A stretch of 64,000 nt of DNA from Prevotella sp. (GTDB lineage Bacteria > Bacteroidota > Bacteroidia > Bacteroidales > Bacteroidaceae): assembly GCA_017471465.1 (NCBI GenBank), contig JAFUTI010000039.1, positions 1-64,000 of the forward strand, written 5' to 3'. How positions within the stretch are numbered: position 1 is the stretch's first letter; each line of letters opens with the position of its first letter. The translations under genes were made by a program, and so were the position numbers. The notes below the pieces were generated by a model. The model saw only the letters and a program-made list of their open reading frames with translations. It was not told the DNA's origin and made no database searches. Of this stretch, positions 1 through 6,623 are shown piece after piece.

Positions 1-2
1 CT

Positions 3-95
3 GCTGGCTGGTATCGCAAACATCTGCTTGCCAAGTGCGAGGCCAGAAACACCGCTGAACTGGTGCGAAAAGCCTTACGCGAACACCTTATTTAA
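3..95 (+). CDS. LuxR-type HTH regulator, C-terminal fragment (5' end outside window)
   Basis: An open frame enters from the left edge and stops with TAA at 93-95, giving 30 residues. The segment WYRKHLLAKCEARNTAELV followed by RKALREHLI matches the end of the GerE/LuxR helix-turn-helix: the recognition helix, the xxRNTAELV linker and the last dimerisation helix. The parent is therefore probably a DNA-binding response regulator or orphan LuxR protein. Only about the last third of the HTH is visible, so nothing can be said of its sensor domain. Its 3' end overlaps the convergent small gene at 75-245 by 21 bases. Confidence 0.6.
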   Translation, partial: AGWYRKHLLAKCEARNTAELVRKALREHLI

Positions 96-245
96 AGAAT
101 TACAACTCCAAACCACCCTCGCTTGGTGTACGGAATTGGAAATAGCACGCTCGGTGTGAAACTTGTGACCTTCTGCCGTATAGATATCGCACTCAGTCAC
201 AATGTCCTCCACCAAGTAAGAGTATTCTTTCTTATACGTTGCCAT
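75..245 (-). CDS. Small hypothetical protein, 56 aa
   Basis: The start is taken at the ATG at 245-243 (MATYKKEYSYLVEDIV). A longer frame to 281 would run further into the upstream gene. The product is soluble-looking, acidic in its first half, with Cys-19 and Cys-48 and no signal peptide or membrane segment. It overlaps the last 14 bases of the preceding small gene, so the two are probably translationally coupled, and it shares the promoter at 460-453. I do not recognise the family. A small two-gene module is possible, but no toxin or antitoxin motif is visible. The 3' end overlaps the LuxR-like gene tail. Confidence 0.45.
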   Translation of the reverse strand: MATYKKEYSYLVEDIVTECDIYTAEGHKFHTERAISNSVHQARVVWSCNSLNKVFA

Positions 246-429
246 TGTCTGTGCTCTTGATGATTTTACTGAAAAATTCATCTTTGCTCATAAGCACAGG
301 CTTGACAGTTTTCTTCATACCCTGCGTCAGTCGTCTGACGCGGAGTGTCATGTTGTTAGCTCTCTTTGAATGGGGCTTTTCCCTTTCAAGAAGCACAGAA
401 CCATTGCTATTGACAAACTGCATCATAAC
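232..429 (-). CDS. Small hypothetical protein, 65 aa
   Basis: The start is placed at the ATG at 429 (MMQFVNSNGSVLLERE) because a TAATTTTG promoter box lies at 460-453, which excludes the longer frame that begins at 513. The product is basic (many Lys and Arg in the middle third) with a C-terminal MSKDEFFSKI segment. It has no signal peptide or membrane helix. It is the first gene of a two-gene unit and overlaps the next gene by 14 bases. No family is recognised. Its promoter and overlapping partner argue that it is real. Confidence 0.45.
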   Translation of the reverse strand, partial: VMMQFVNSNGSVLLEREKPHSKRANNMTLRVRRLTQGMKKTVKPVLMSKDEFFSKIIKSTDNGNV

Positions 430-452
430 GTTATAAGTTTGAAATTCCGCTG

Positions 453-460
453 CAAAATTA
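453..460 (-). promoter_or_regulatory. Promoter -7 box for the two small minus-strand genes
   Basis: TAATTTTG on the minus strand, 24 bases before the ATG at 429, fits the Bacteroidetes TAnnTTTG box. No good TTTG -33 element is seen at 19-21 bases. Confidence 0.5.
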
Positions 461-622
461 CGAATTATTTCTCGAATTAATGCTGATTTGGTGGAAAATC
501 TTGCATTTGCCAACTAAATTCTTTGGAATCCAAGAAATCTGTAAGGCATAATCGGGCGCACCCGGATTTTTCCGTGGCAGCCCTCCACAGACCATGCATG
601 ACTCCATAAGCAAGGGTGTTGA

Positions 623-654
623 TTTGTATATCTGCCCAAAATATTGTACCTTTG
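623..654 (+). promoter_or_regulatory. Promoter upstream of metF (TTTG-20-TACCTTTG)
   Basis: TTTG at 623-626 and TACCTTTG at 647-654 are separated by exactly 20 bases, the optimal Bacteroidetes primary-sigma layout. It lies about 165 bases before metF in the otherwise empty interval 461-818, so it would produce a long leader containing the 22-codon frame at 674-742. Confidence 0.6.
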
Positions 655-673
655 CACCATATTTTATAAAGGT

Positions 674-742
674 ATGACAGAGAAAGAGAGGACTTCCTCG
701 TATTTCCCCGTTTTGCCTTTGTTTCAGGCCGATTTGCGTTAA
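674..742 (+). other. Possible 22-residue leader peptide before metF
   Basis: The frame MTEKERTSSYFPVLPLFQAD-LR begins 20 bases after the TACCTTTG box and ends with TAA, 76 bases before metF. Its position fits a leader peptide, but it has no run of a regulatory amino acid and could be chance. The rest of the interval 461-818 shows only the two promoter boxes. Confidence 0.2.
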
Positions 743-790
743 TCTTCCAAAATATGAAGGTTTTTACAACCTTTTTCCGTAACTTTTTTG

Positions 791-798
791 TAACTTTG
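791..798 (+). promoter_or_regulatory. Second promoter -7 box, proximal to metF
   Basis: TAACTTTG followed by CACC lies 20 bases before the metF ATG. There is no TTTG at the expected -33 distance, so it is weaker by consensus than the one at 623-654. Both may serve the metF-holB-PSP1-gldH unit. Confidence 0.5.
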
Positions 799-818
799 CA
801 CCAAAATTCGTCTTTCTC

Positions 819-1778
819 ATGAGCGTAACAAAGATTATCAGCCAACATACGAGCAACAGACAGTTCTCTTTTGAGGTACTGCCGCCGCTGAAAGGAACGG
901 GTACCGACCGCCTATTTGCCGACATCGACAAACTGGCAGCACTGGAGCCCGCCTTCATCAACATCACCACCCACCACTCGGAGTATGTCTACCGCGAACT
1001 GGAGGACGGACGGTTTGAGAGGAGCCGCGTGCGCCGACGCCCCGGCACCATCGCCATTGCCGCTGCCATCCAGCAGCGCTACCACATACCTGTACAGCCC
1101 CACATCATCTGTAGCGGTGCCACGGTAGAGGATATCGAGTACGAACTGATAGACCTGCAGTTTCTCGGCATCCACGACCTGCTGCTGCTGCGCGGCGACA
1201 AGGCCAAGGAGGACAGCCGCTTCACGCCGACACCCGGCGGTCATGCCCACACGACGGACCTCATCCGCCAGGTGCAGCGCTTCAACGACGGCTTCTTTGC
1301 CGACGGCACACCCATCAAGAATCCGGGACGACGCTTCGACATCGGCGTGGCCTGCTACCCTGAGAAGCACGAGGAAGCGCCCAACCTGGAGCGCGACATG
1401 CAGTACCTCAAGGAGAAGCAGGACCTCGGTGCGCAGTACGCCGTGACGCAGCTGTTCTTCGACAACGCGAAATACTTCGAGTTTGTTGCTAAGGCAAGGG
1501 CGATGGACATCACCATACCCATCATCCCCGGCATCAAGCCCATGGCCAAGCTCTCGCAGTTGACGGTGGTCCCCAAGACGTTTCACTGCGACATACCGGA
1601 AGCGCTAGCCCGCGAGATTGTGAAGTGCAAAACCGACGAGGACGCCCGTCTGCTGGGTATTGAGTGGACGACGGAGCAATGCCATGAACTATACCAGCAC
1701 GGCGTCAACGATATCCACTTCTACACGATGTCGGCCGTAGACTCGGTAGTTGAAATCGTTAAGGAGTTAAAAAAGTGA
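819..1778 (+). CDS. metF: 5,10-methylenetetrahydrofolate reductase
   Basis: This 319-residue cytosolic flavoenzyme reduces 5,10-methylene-THF to 5-methyl-THF, the methyl donor for methionine synthesis. The TIM-barrel family start is clear (FSFEVLPPLKG near residue 17, with the catalytic-type Glu in FEVLPP). FAD-site segments follow: NITTHH, LLLLRGDKAKE and the VTQLFFDNAKYFEF stretch. The C-terminal HFYTMSA is typical. Length matches bacterial MetF (about 290-320). The GTG of holB overlaps its stop, so the two are translationally coupled. No SAM-riboswitch core was recognised upstream. Confidence 0.95.
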   Translation: MSVTKIISQHTSNRQFSFEVLPPLKGTGTDRLFADIDKLAALEPAFINITTHHSEYVYRELEDGRFERSRVRRRPGTIAIAAAIQQRYHIPVQPHIICSGATVEDIEYELIDLQFLGIHDLLLLRGDKAKEDSRFTPTPGGHAHTTDLIRQVQRFNDGFFADGTPIKNPGRRFDIGVACYPEKHEEAPNLERDMQYLKEKQDLGAQYAVTQLFFDNAKYFEFVAKARAMDITIPIIPGIKPMAKLSQLTVVPKTFHCDIPEALAREIVKCKTDEDARLLGIEWTTEQCHELYQHGVNDIHFYTMSAVDSVVEIVKELKK

Positions 1779-2878
1779 CATTCAACGACACGATAGGACA
1801 GGAAGCGTGCAAGGAGCGGCTGCTGCAGATGACCCGCGAGGGGCGGCTGCCACATGCCATCATGCTCTGCGGGCCGCAGGGTGTGGGTAAGAAGGCGCTG
1901 GCCATTGCTTTCGCCAGCTATCTGCTGGGAGAAGACAACGCGATGGTTAAACGACTGGAGCACCCCGACCTGCATTTCACCTACCCCACCATTAAACTGC
2001 CATCGATGGGTAGCGACCATAAGCCGGTGAGCGATGACTTCGCCCACGAGTGGCACGAGTTGCTGACAACCGTCGGTCCCTACTTCACGATGGACGAGTG
2101 GATGACGGCTATGGGCGGCGAGAACCAGCAGGCTGTCATCACGGCGGGCGAGAGCGAGGAACTGGTACGTAAACTCAGCCTGAAATCAAGCCAGGGTGGC
2201 TATAAGGTGAGCATCATCTGGCTACCCGAGCGTATGAATATAGAATGTGCTAACAAACTGCTGAAGCTCATCGAGGAACCTCCCCTGCAGACGGTCTTCC
2301 TAATGGTCAGCGAGGAGCCCGACAAACTACTGGAGACTATCCGCAGCCGTGTACAGCGCATCGACGTCAAGAAGCTGCCGGCAGAGACCATCCGTCAGGC
2401 GCTCGTCGAGCGGCGAGGCATCAGCGAGGAGCAGGCCCAGCGCATCAGCCGTCTGGCCAACGGCTCGTGGCTGCAAGCCCTGCAGGAGTTGCAGGTGGGC
2501 ACGGAGAACGAGCAGTTCCTCGACCTCTACATCGCACTGATGCGGCTGGCCTACCAGCGCAAAATACGCGACCTGAGGAAATGGAGTGAGACACTCGCTG
2601 CCTTTGGTCGCGAAAAACAGAAGCGATTCCTGCAGTTTTTCCTTCGCATGACGCGTGAGTGCTTCATGTACAACTTCCACAAGTCGGATCTTGTATACAT
2701 GACTGAGGAGGAAGAGAAGTTTGCACAGAACTTCGCCCGCTTTGTCAACGAAGCAAACATCCTGCCACTCTACGACCTGACGAACCGCGCCATCCGCGAC
2801 ATCGGACAGAACGCCAACGCCAAGATCGTGTTCTTCGACTTCACCCTGCAAACAATCGTGCTGCTGCTTCAGAAATAA
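1775..2878 (+). CDS. holB: DNA polymerase III subunit delta' (clamp loader)
   Basis: A 367-residue AAA+ ATPase-type subunit of the clamp loader that helps load the sliding clamp during replication. Walker A is GPQGVGKK near residue 33. An SSQGGYKVSIIWLPERMN beta-strand/Walker-B-like region and the LLKLIEEPP motif with the following IRSRVQ arginine-finger-like segment are characteristic of DnaX/HolB. The usual zinc-module cysteines are missing; the first Cys lie at 12 and 32 only. The start is GTG at 1775, overlapping the metF stop by 4 bases. It is followed after 56 bases by the PSP1 gene, an arrangement familiar in Bacteroidetes. Confidence 0.9.
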   Translation: MTFNDTIGQEACKERLLQMTREGRLPHAIMLCGPQGVGKKALAIAFASYLLGEDNAMVKRLEHPDLHFTYPTIKLPSMGSDHKPVSDDFAHEWHELLTTVGPYFTMDEWMTAMGGENQQAVITAGESEELVRKLSLKSSQGGYKVSIIWLPERMNIECANKLLKLIEEPPLQTVFLMVSEEPDKLLETIRSRVQRIDVKKLPAETIRQALVERRGISEEQAQRISRLANGSWLQALQELQVGTENEQFLDLYIALMRLAYQRKIRDLRKWSETLAAFGREKQKRFLQFFLRMTRECFMYNFHKSDLVYMTEEEEKFAQNFARFVNEANILPLYDLTNRAIRDIGQNANAKIVFFDFTLQTIVLLLQK

Positions 2879-2934
2879 CATGACAAGAACCTATAACGTC
2901 AGAACAACATAACGTCATAACGCAAAAAAGAATT

Positions 2935-4098
2935 ATGGAAAAAGAATATGAGATAAAGACTGGTTGCGACCGGGGACTCTGCCACCAGGCGATAGGACGC
3001 CAGGACCGCCAGCTGAACACCTACGACTGGCTGGCCGACGTGCCAGGCAATCTGGAGTCGACAGACTTGGTGGAGGTACAGTTCAAGCACACCCGCAAGG
3101 GCTACTTCCACAACGTCAACAACCTGCCGCTGAAGAAGGGCGACATCGTTGCCGTAGAAGCCTCACCTGGCCACGACATCGGCGTCGTCACACTCACCGG
3201 AAGGCTGGTGAAGCTGCAAATCAAGAAAGCCAACCTGAAGTCGACCGACGATATCAAGCGCATCTACCGCATAGCCCGCGAGATAGACATACAAAAATAC
3301 CGCGAAGCCAAGGCCCGCGAGCACGAGACGATGATTGAAAGTCGCCAGATAGCCAAGAGTCTGGGACTCGACATGAAGATTGGTGACGTGGAATATCAGG
3401 GCGACGGGCAGAAGGCCATCTTCTACTACATCGCCGATGAGCGCGTCGACTTCCGACAACTCATCAAAGACCTGGCGGCTGCCTTCCACGTGCGCATCGA
3501 GATGAAACAGATAGGTGCACGCCAGGAGGCAGGACGCATCGGCGGAACAGGTCCCTGCGGACGGGAGTTGTGCTGCGCCACATGGATGAAGAACTTTGTC
3601 TCGGTAGCCACCAACGCTGCCCGTTTCCAAGACATCTCGCTGAACCCGCAGAAACTGGCCGGTATGTGTGCCAAACTGAAATGCTGCCTCAACTACGAGG
3701 TCGACAACTATATCGAAGCAGGCCGACGACTGCCTAACCGTGACACTATCCTCCAGACACAGGACGCCGACTACTACCACTTCAAGAGCGACATCCTCTC
3801 GGGACTCATCACCTACAGCACCGACAAGAACATTGCCGCCAATCTGGAGACTATCACTGCCGAACGGGCTCACAAGATTATCGAAATGAACCGACAGGGC
3901 GAAAAACCGGAAACTCTCACCGAGGGAGGAAAAGCACAACCGCAGAAGACGACTGTCGACCTGGCCGGCGGCGACGTCAGCCGGTTCGACAAGGCCAAGA
4001 AGAAGCGTAAGAAGAAACCACAGGCCAAGCGCGACGAGCAGAAGAGCAAGGGCGACGAGCAGAAGAGCAAGGGCGATGGGCAGAAGAGCAAGCAATAG
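2935..4098 (+). CDS. PSP1-domain protein (RicT/YaaT-like)
   Basis: A 387-residue cytosolic protein. The PSP1 C-terminal domain occupies about residues 50-280. It carries the Cys-rich signature GPCGRELCCATW and AGMCAKLKCCLNYE that in Bacillus RicT ligates Fe-S clusters, plus an extra CDRGLCH pair at the N-terminus. RicT homologues act in RNA maturation and competence/sporulation control in Bacillus; the role in Bacteroidetes is not settled. After residue 320 the tail is charged and ends in three KRDEQKSKG-like repeats encoded by 21-bp tandem DNA repeats. The next gene, gldH, starts inside the last repeat. The leader at 2883-2925 carries several ATAACGTCA-type short repeats. Confidence 0.85.
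   Translation: MEKEYEIKTGCDRGLCHQAIGRQDRQLNTYDWLADVPGNLESTDLVEVQFKHTRKGYFHNVNNLPLKKGDIVAVEASPGHDIGVVTLTGRLVKLQIKKANLKSTDDIKRIYRIAREIDIQKYREAKAREHETMIESRQIAKSLGLDMKIGDVEYQGDGQKAIFYYIADERVDFRQLIKDLAAAFHVRIEMKQIGARQEAGRIGGTGPCGRELCCATWMKNFVSVATNAARFQDISLNPQKLAGMCAKLKCCLNYEVDNYIEAGRRLPNRDTILQTQDADYYHFKSDILSGLITYSTDKNIAANLETITAERAHKIIEMNRQGEKPETLTEGGKAQPQKTTVDLAGGDVSRFDKAKKKRKKKPQAKRDEQKSKGDEQKSKGDGQKSKQ
4030..4092 (+). repeat. 21-bp in-frame tandem repeat, three copies
   Basis: Units at 4030-4050, 4051-4071 and 4072-4092 encode the RDEQKSKG-type tail of the PSP1 protein. In unit 3 an ACG is changed to ATG, and that ATG (4076) is the start codon of gldH in another frame. Confidence 0.85.
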
Positions 4099-4549
4099 GC
4101 TGCGGCTCATTGGAATCATGGCGGCAGTGGTCATCACGAGCTGTCAACGCCGTACGCTCTACCACAATTTTGAGCACACCCCCCTATCGGGCTGGGAGCG
4201 CAATGACACGCTTCTCTTTACCACCCCACCCGCTAGCGAGGGTGCTGTACTACAGCGTGAGATAGAGTTGCGTATCTCGCAGAAATACCCCTTTCAGCGG
4301 GTCAACCTTATCGTGGAGCAGCTCACACTGCCGTCGAACATCGTCCGCCGCGACACCGTCAACTGTAGTCTTGTCGACCAGAAAGGCAACTTTTTAGGGG
4401 AAGGCATCACACTCTTCCAATACCGGTTCCGTCTGCCCGATGCTACCGTTGACAAGGGCGACTCACTCACCATTTCCATCCGACACAACATGAAACGCGA
4501 GACGCTGCCCGGCATGGCCGACATCGGTCTTCGTCTGACAGCACAATAG
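4076..4549 (+). CDS. gldH: Gliding motility lipoprotein GldH
   Basis: A 157-residue lipoprotein with signal MGRRASNRLRLIGIMAAVV and lipobox ITSC; Cys-23 would be lipidated. The body (HNFEHTPLSGWERNDTLLF, then VEQLTLPS and IRHNMKRETLPG near the end) matches the GldH family of Bacteroidetes. In Flavobacterium johnsoniae GldH is needed for gliding; in Bacteroidales that do not glide it is kept, probably as an envelope protein associated with the type IX system. The start at 4076 is chosen because the next Met leaves too short a signal. It overlaps the PSP1 gene by 23 bases and is the last gene before the terminator. Confidence 0.85.
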   Translation: MGRRASNRLRLIGIMAAVVITSCQRRTLYHNFEHTPLSGWERNDTLLFTTPPASEGAVLQREIELRISQKYPFQRVNLIVEQLTLPSNIVRRDTVNCSLVDQKGNFLGEGITLFQYRFRLPDATVDKGDSLTISIRHNMKRETLPGMADIGLRLTAQ

Positions 4550-4579
4550 CAAAATACAGAATTGATCAACTAATAGAGG

Positions 4580-4620
4580 TTCCCCTCCGAAGCACTCGCT
4601 CTGCGGAGGGGAATTCTATT
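4580..4620. terminator. Intrinsic terminator between gldH and the fimbrillin gene
   Basis: A 10-bp stem (TTCCCCTCCG with CGGAGGGGAA) around a 14-base loop is followed by a short T-rich stretch (TTCTATTTTG). The two genes converge here, so it may serve both strands. Confidence 0.75.
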
Positions 4621-4632
4621 TTGTGATGACAA

Positions 4633-6189
4633 TCAATATGCGAAGCAAGCACGGACATTAAACTGTGCTGTCTTAGAGCGTTGGACGAATACGCTTCCAT
4701 AGGTTTCTGACAAGCAGAAGGTATACGCTTGGCTTGAATCAGAGCTATACTCCGTAGCAGACCAATAAAGGGTGTTCTTTGAAATCTGACCAGTACCTTC
4801 CATATTGGCTACGCCAAGCATACTAAGCCACTGCAGAATGCTCGGCAAAAACCAATTGGTAGAACCGTTGGGTCTGCTTGTACTCCAATTGTAGGCATTA
4901 TAGGCAGCAGGGTAGCTTAAGAAGTTATGGTTATAGCAAAAATCCAGACCATTCATCTCCTCAGTACTGTTATAGGCAGACTCGCCCTCTGTATCCTCGT
5001 TCTTCCATGCACACTCTCCGGCATCAGTCAACGCCAACACTAGGATGCGCGTGTCGCTTGCGCCACTATAGGTGTCTTGAGCATAATGACCTGTGGCAGC
5101 TACACGGCCGATGTCACCTTCCACATCAGAAGGATGGATTTCCCCTGAAGAGTTGACATAATAGCCACAGTATTTTCCAACCATAAAACCAAAATTCAAA
5201 CAAGTCTTCAAGTCTGCCAACGTGGAGACTTCGCCCATTTTGACACTGATAGGATAGATTTTGCTGGCACTCAACGTCTTGCCGCTGACAGATTTGTAAT
5301 AAGGTTTGCCAGCACCATCATCGGCAGCAAGCCAGATGCTTCTGTCGCTGCTTACAGGCTGCATAGCCACCCATATGGGGTCTGCTGAAGCAGAGCGTGT
5401 AACTTTATACGTGTTGATACCATCGCCAACTACCAGTGTAGAGACCGTGCCGTTGATGTCCTCGCTGCTACCATTCTTGACGGTGAACTTGCAGATAGCT
5501 AACTGGTTAACAAGGGTGACGTTGGTAGGCAAATCGCCATCCTCAGTTGTCATACCCGTAAAGGTGCAAAGATCAATTTTTTTTGCCAACGTTGCAAGTG
5601 AACCGTCCTGCGTAGCCAAGACATCGTAGTTCACGGTGCCGTCATCATTGGCCATACCTGCGGGGTAGATGTACTTCACTTCACTATTTGGCTTCGGACG
5701 TTTTCCTAGTATCTCGATTGTAGCCTTCTTGCCATCAGTGCTGATTTTCGATGCAGTAAGATAAGCGGATGTCTTCACGATGTTGTCTGACATATCACTA
5801 TACACCACTGCAATCATGTCGCCTGCGGCAAAAGTCTTTTCACCTGTTTCCGTCAAAGCACGTGTGAAATCGCCGTCATCAAAGTTAATTATACTCTTCA
5901 AAGTGACTACATCCATTGAAGTTTGCTCTGTTTGAGAAGTCTGCAAAAGTTCTTCGTCGTTGTTGGAGCAACTCGTTATGATGCTGCTTATGATAAAGAG
6001 ACCCATCATACAAAAAAGCTCGAGAATCTTCATGGGACTCGATGTGTTCAAAGGGAGATCGCCCCATTCTTCTTCGTTCTCTACATCGTAGTTCTGCATA
6101 CCAGTAGTACTGCCTGCCAACAACTGGTTAGCAGTAGGCATATTTACTACTTTCACCGAGGGCTGTTCATAGTTGTGCTTTGTTTTCAT
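4633..6189 (-). CDS. Fimbrillin-like lipoprotein with C-terminal lectin-like domain and extra N-terminal peptide
   Basis: From the ATG at 6189 the frame gives 518 residues. The first 50 (MKTKHNYEQPSVKVVNMP, then QLLAGS and an acidic stretch) resemble a stand-alone small peptide family also present at 35491-35673. The internal Met at 6033 starts a normal lipoprotein signal (MKILELFCMMGLFIISSII, lipobox TSC, Cys codon 5970-5968). The body has fimbrillin/Mfa-like features (ALTETGEKTFAAGDMIAV, KYIYPAG, ICKFTVKN). The last 150 residues (YWSATEYSSDSSQAYTF ... VRACFAY) resemble the C-type-lectin-fold Fib_succ_major/DUF1566 type. Such domains can be adhesin tips or diversity-generating-retroelement targets, but no reverse transcriptase is in view. 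Lower GC than its neighbours suggests transfer. The true start (6189 or 6033) is uncertain. Confidence 0.7.
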   Translation of the reverse strand: MKTKHNYEQPSVKVVNMPTANQLLAGSTTGMQNYDVENEEEWGDLPLNTSSPMKILELFCMMGLFIISSIITSCSNNDEELLQTSQTEQTSMDVVTLKSIINFDDGDFTRALTETGEKTFAAGDMIAVVYSDMSDNIVKTSAYLTASKISTDGKKATIEILGKRPKPNSEVKYIYPAGMANDDGTVNYDVLATQDGSLATLAKKIDLCTFTGMTTEDGDLPTNVTLVNQLAICKFTVKNGSSEDINGTVSTLVVGDGINTYKVTRSASADPIWVAMQPVSSDRSIWLAADDGAGKPYYKSVSGKTLSASKIYPISVKMGEVSTLADLKTCLNFGFMVGKYCGYYVNSSGEIHPSDVEGDIGRVAATGHYAQDTYSGASDTRILVLALTDAGECAWKNEDTEGESAYNSTEEMNGLDFCYNHNFLSYPAAYNAYNWSTSRPNGSTNWFLPSILQWLSMLGVANMEGTGQISKNTLYWSATEYSSDSSQAYTFCLSETYGSVFVQRSKTAQFNVRACFAY

Positions 6190-6203
6190 TGTCGCTCTAT
6201 ACG

Positions 6204-6228
6204 TCGCCACACAGTCTCTACTTGGCGA
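6204..6228 (-). promoter_or_regulatory. Hairpin just before the fimbrillin start codon
   Basis: TCGCCA and TGGCGA pair across a 13-base loop on the minus-strand transcript, 14 bases before the ATG at 6189. It could affect ribosome access. Six base pairs only. Confidence 0.4.
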
Positions 6229-6253
6229 ATCTATTTTAAGGTATTTATATGTA

Positions 6254-6422
6254 GAAGCGTAAGACTGAATATCTCCAATCTCTACTCTGAGGTCCTAGGA
6301 TAACCTTTGCACAAAGATATAGTGACACCAATCTCACGCTATACACGTGAGAAATGTGATGCCATCTTGTGTGCACATGAAATTTCCTAGGTTTCAGAGT
6401 ACAAGATTAAGCATAACGCTTC
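6254..6422 (-). ncRNA. Rod-like structured leader RNA (169 nt)
   Basis: On the minus-strand transcript, segments from the two ends pair in order: AGAAGCGT with ACGCTTCT, AATCT with AGATT, ACTCTGA with TCAGAGT, CCTAGGA with TCCTAGG, then TGCAC/AGAT with ATCT/GTGCA, closing on an apical TCTCACG/CGTGAGA stem with a 7-base loop. Small internal loops separate the stems, giving a rod of the size of a 6S-like RNA or a large regulatory leader. A consensus promoter at 6554-6523 would transcribe it, and transcription could continue into the fimbrillin gene. No strong U-run follows the rod, so a leader is more likely than an independent RNA. I cannot assign a family. Confidence 0.6.
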
Positions 6423-6522
6423 TCGTTGTTTATATACAACAATGTCTTAGAGCCGTCCGCTTCGCCCCGCACCACCGTGTCTTGAACCGCGTACGCCTGC
6501 CTCAAGCAGGAAAACTCCGTTG

Positions 6523-6554
6523 CAAAGTTACAAACTTTTTTCTGAACAACCAAA
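6523..6554 (-). promoter_or_regulatory. Promoter of the rod-RNA/fimbrillin transcript
   Basis: TTTG (6554-6551), 20 bases, TAACTTTG (6530-6523) on the minus strand: a perfect Bacteroidetes promoter. The start site would be near 6516, giving a leader of roughly 330 nt before the ATG at 6189. Confidence 0.7.
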
Positions 6555-6565
6555 GAAAACGCCGG

Positions 6566-6591
6566 GAAATTTGCCTTGTCGTGCAAATTTC
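6566..6591 (-). terminator. Hairpin downstream of rodA, possible terminator
   Basis: GAAATTTGC and GCAAATTTC form a perfect 9-bp stem with an 8-base loop, 33 bases after the rodA stop and just before the next promoter. There is no clean T-run directly after, so terminator strength is uncertain. Confidence 0.45.
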
Positions 6592-6623
6592 AGGTTTGGG
6601 AAAATTTTAGGCGTGCGCTTCAC

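Noticed and set aside
655-818. SAM riboswitch before metF
   Set aside because: No recognisable conserved SAM-I/II core in the leader.
477-848. 123-codon minus-strand frame before metF
   Set aside because: It covers the metF promoters and start, has no family resemblance and low-complexity ends.
912-1586. Long minus-strand open frame inside metF
   Set aside because: Antisense shadow caused by GC-rich codon use of metF; no promoter or recognisable domain. The same applies to 3163-4137, 13993-14511, 36093-37166 and 45446-46252.
6312-6319. TATCTTTG box inside the rod RNA
   Set aside because: No TTTG at 19-21 bases upstream and it lies in the paired arm; the perfect promoter at 6554-6523 explains transcription.
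6240-6410. Open frame of about 55 codons through the rod RNA on the minus strand
   Set aside because: No ATG in frame; the region is better explained by ordered base pairing.
6254-6422. tmRNA or confirmed 6S RNA
   Set aside because: No tRNA-like ends or tag frame for tmRNA; 6S is possible by shape but no terminator follows, so the element is reported only as a structured leader.
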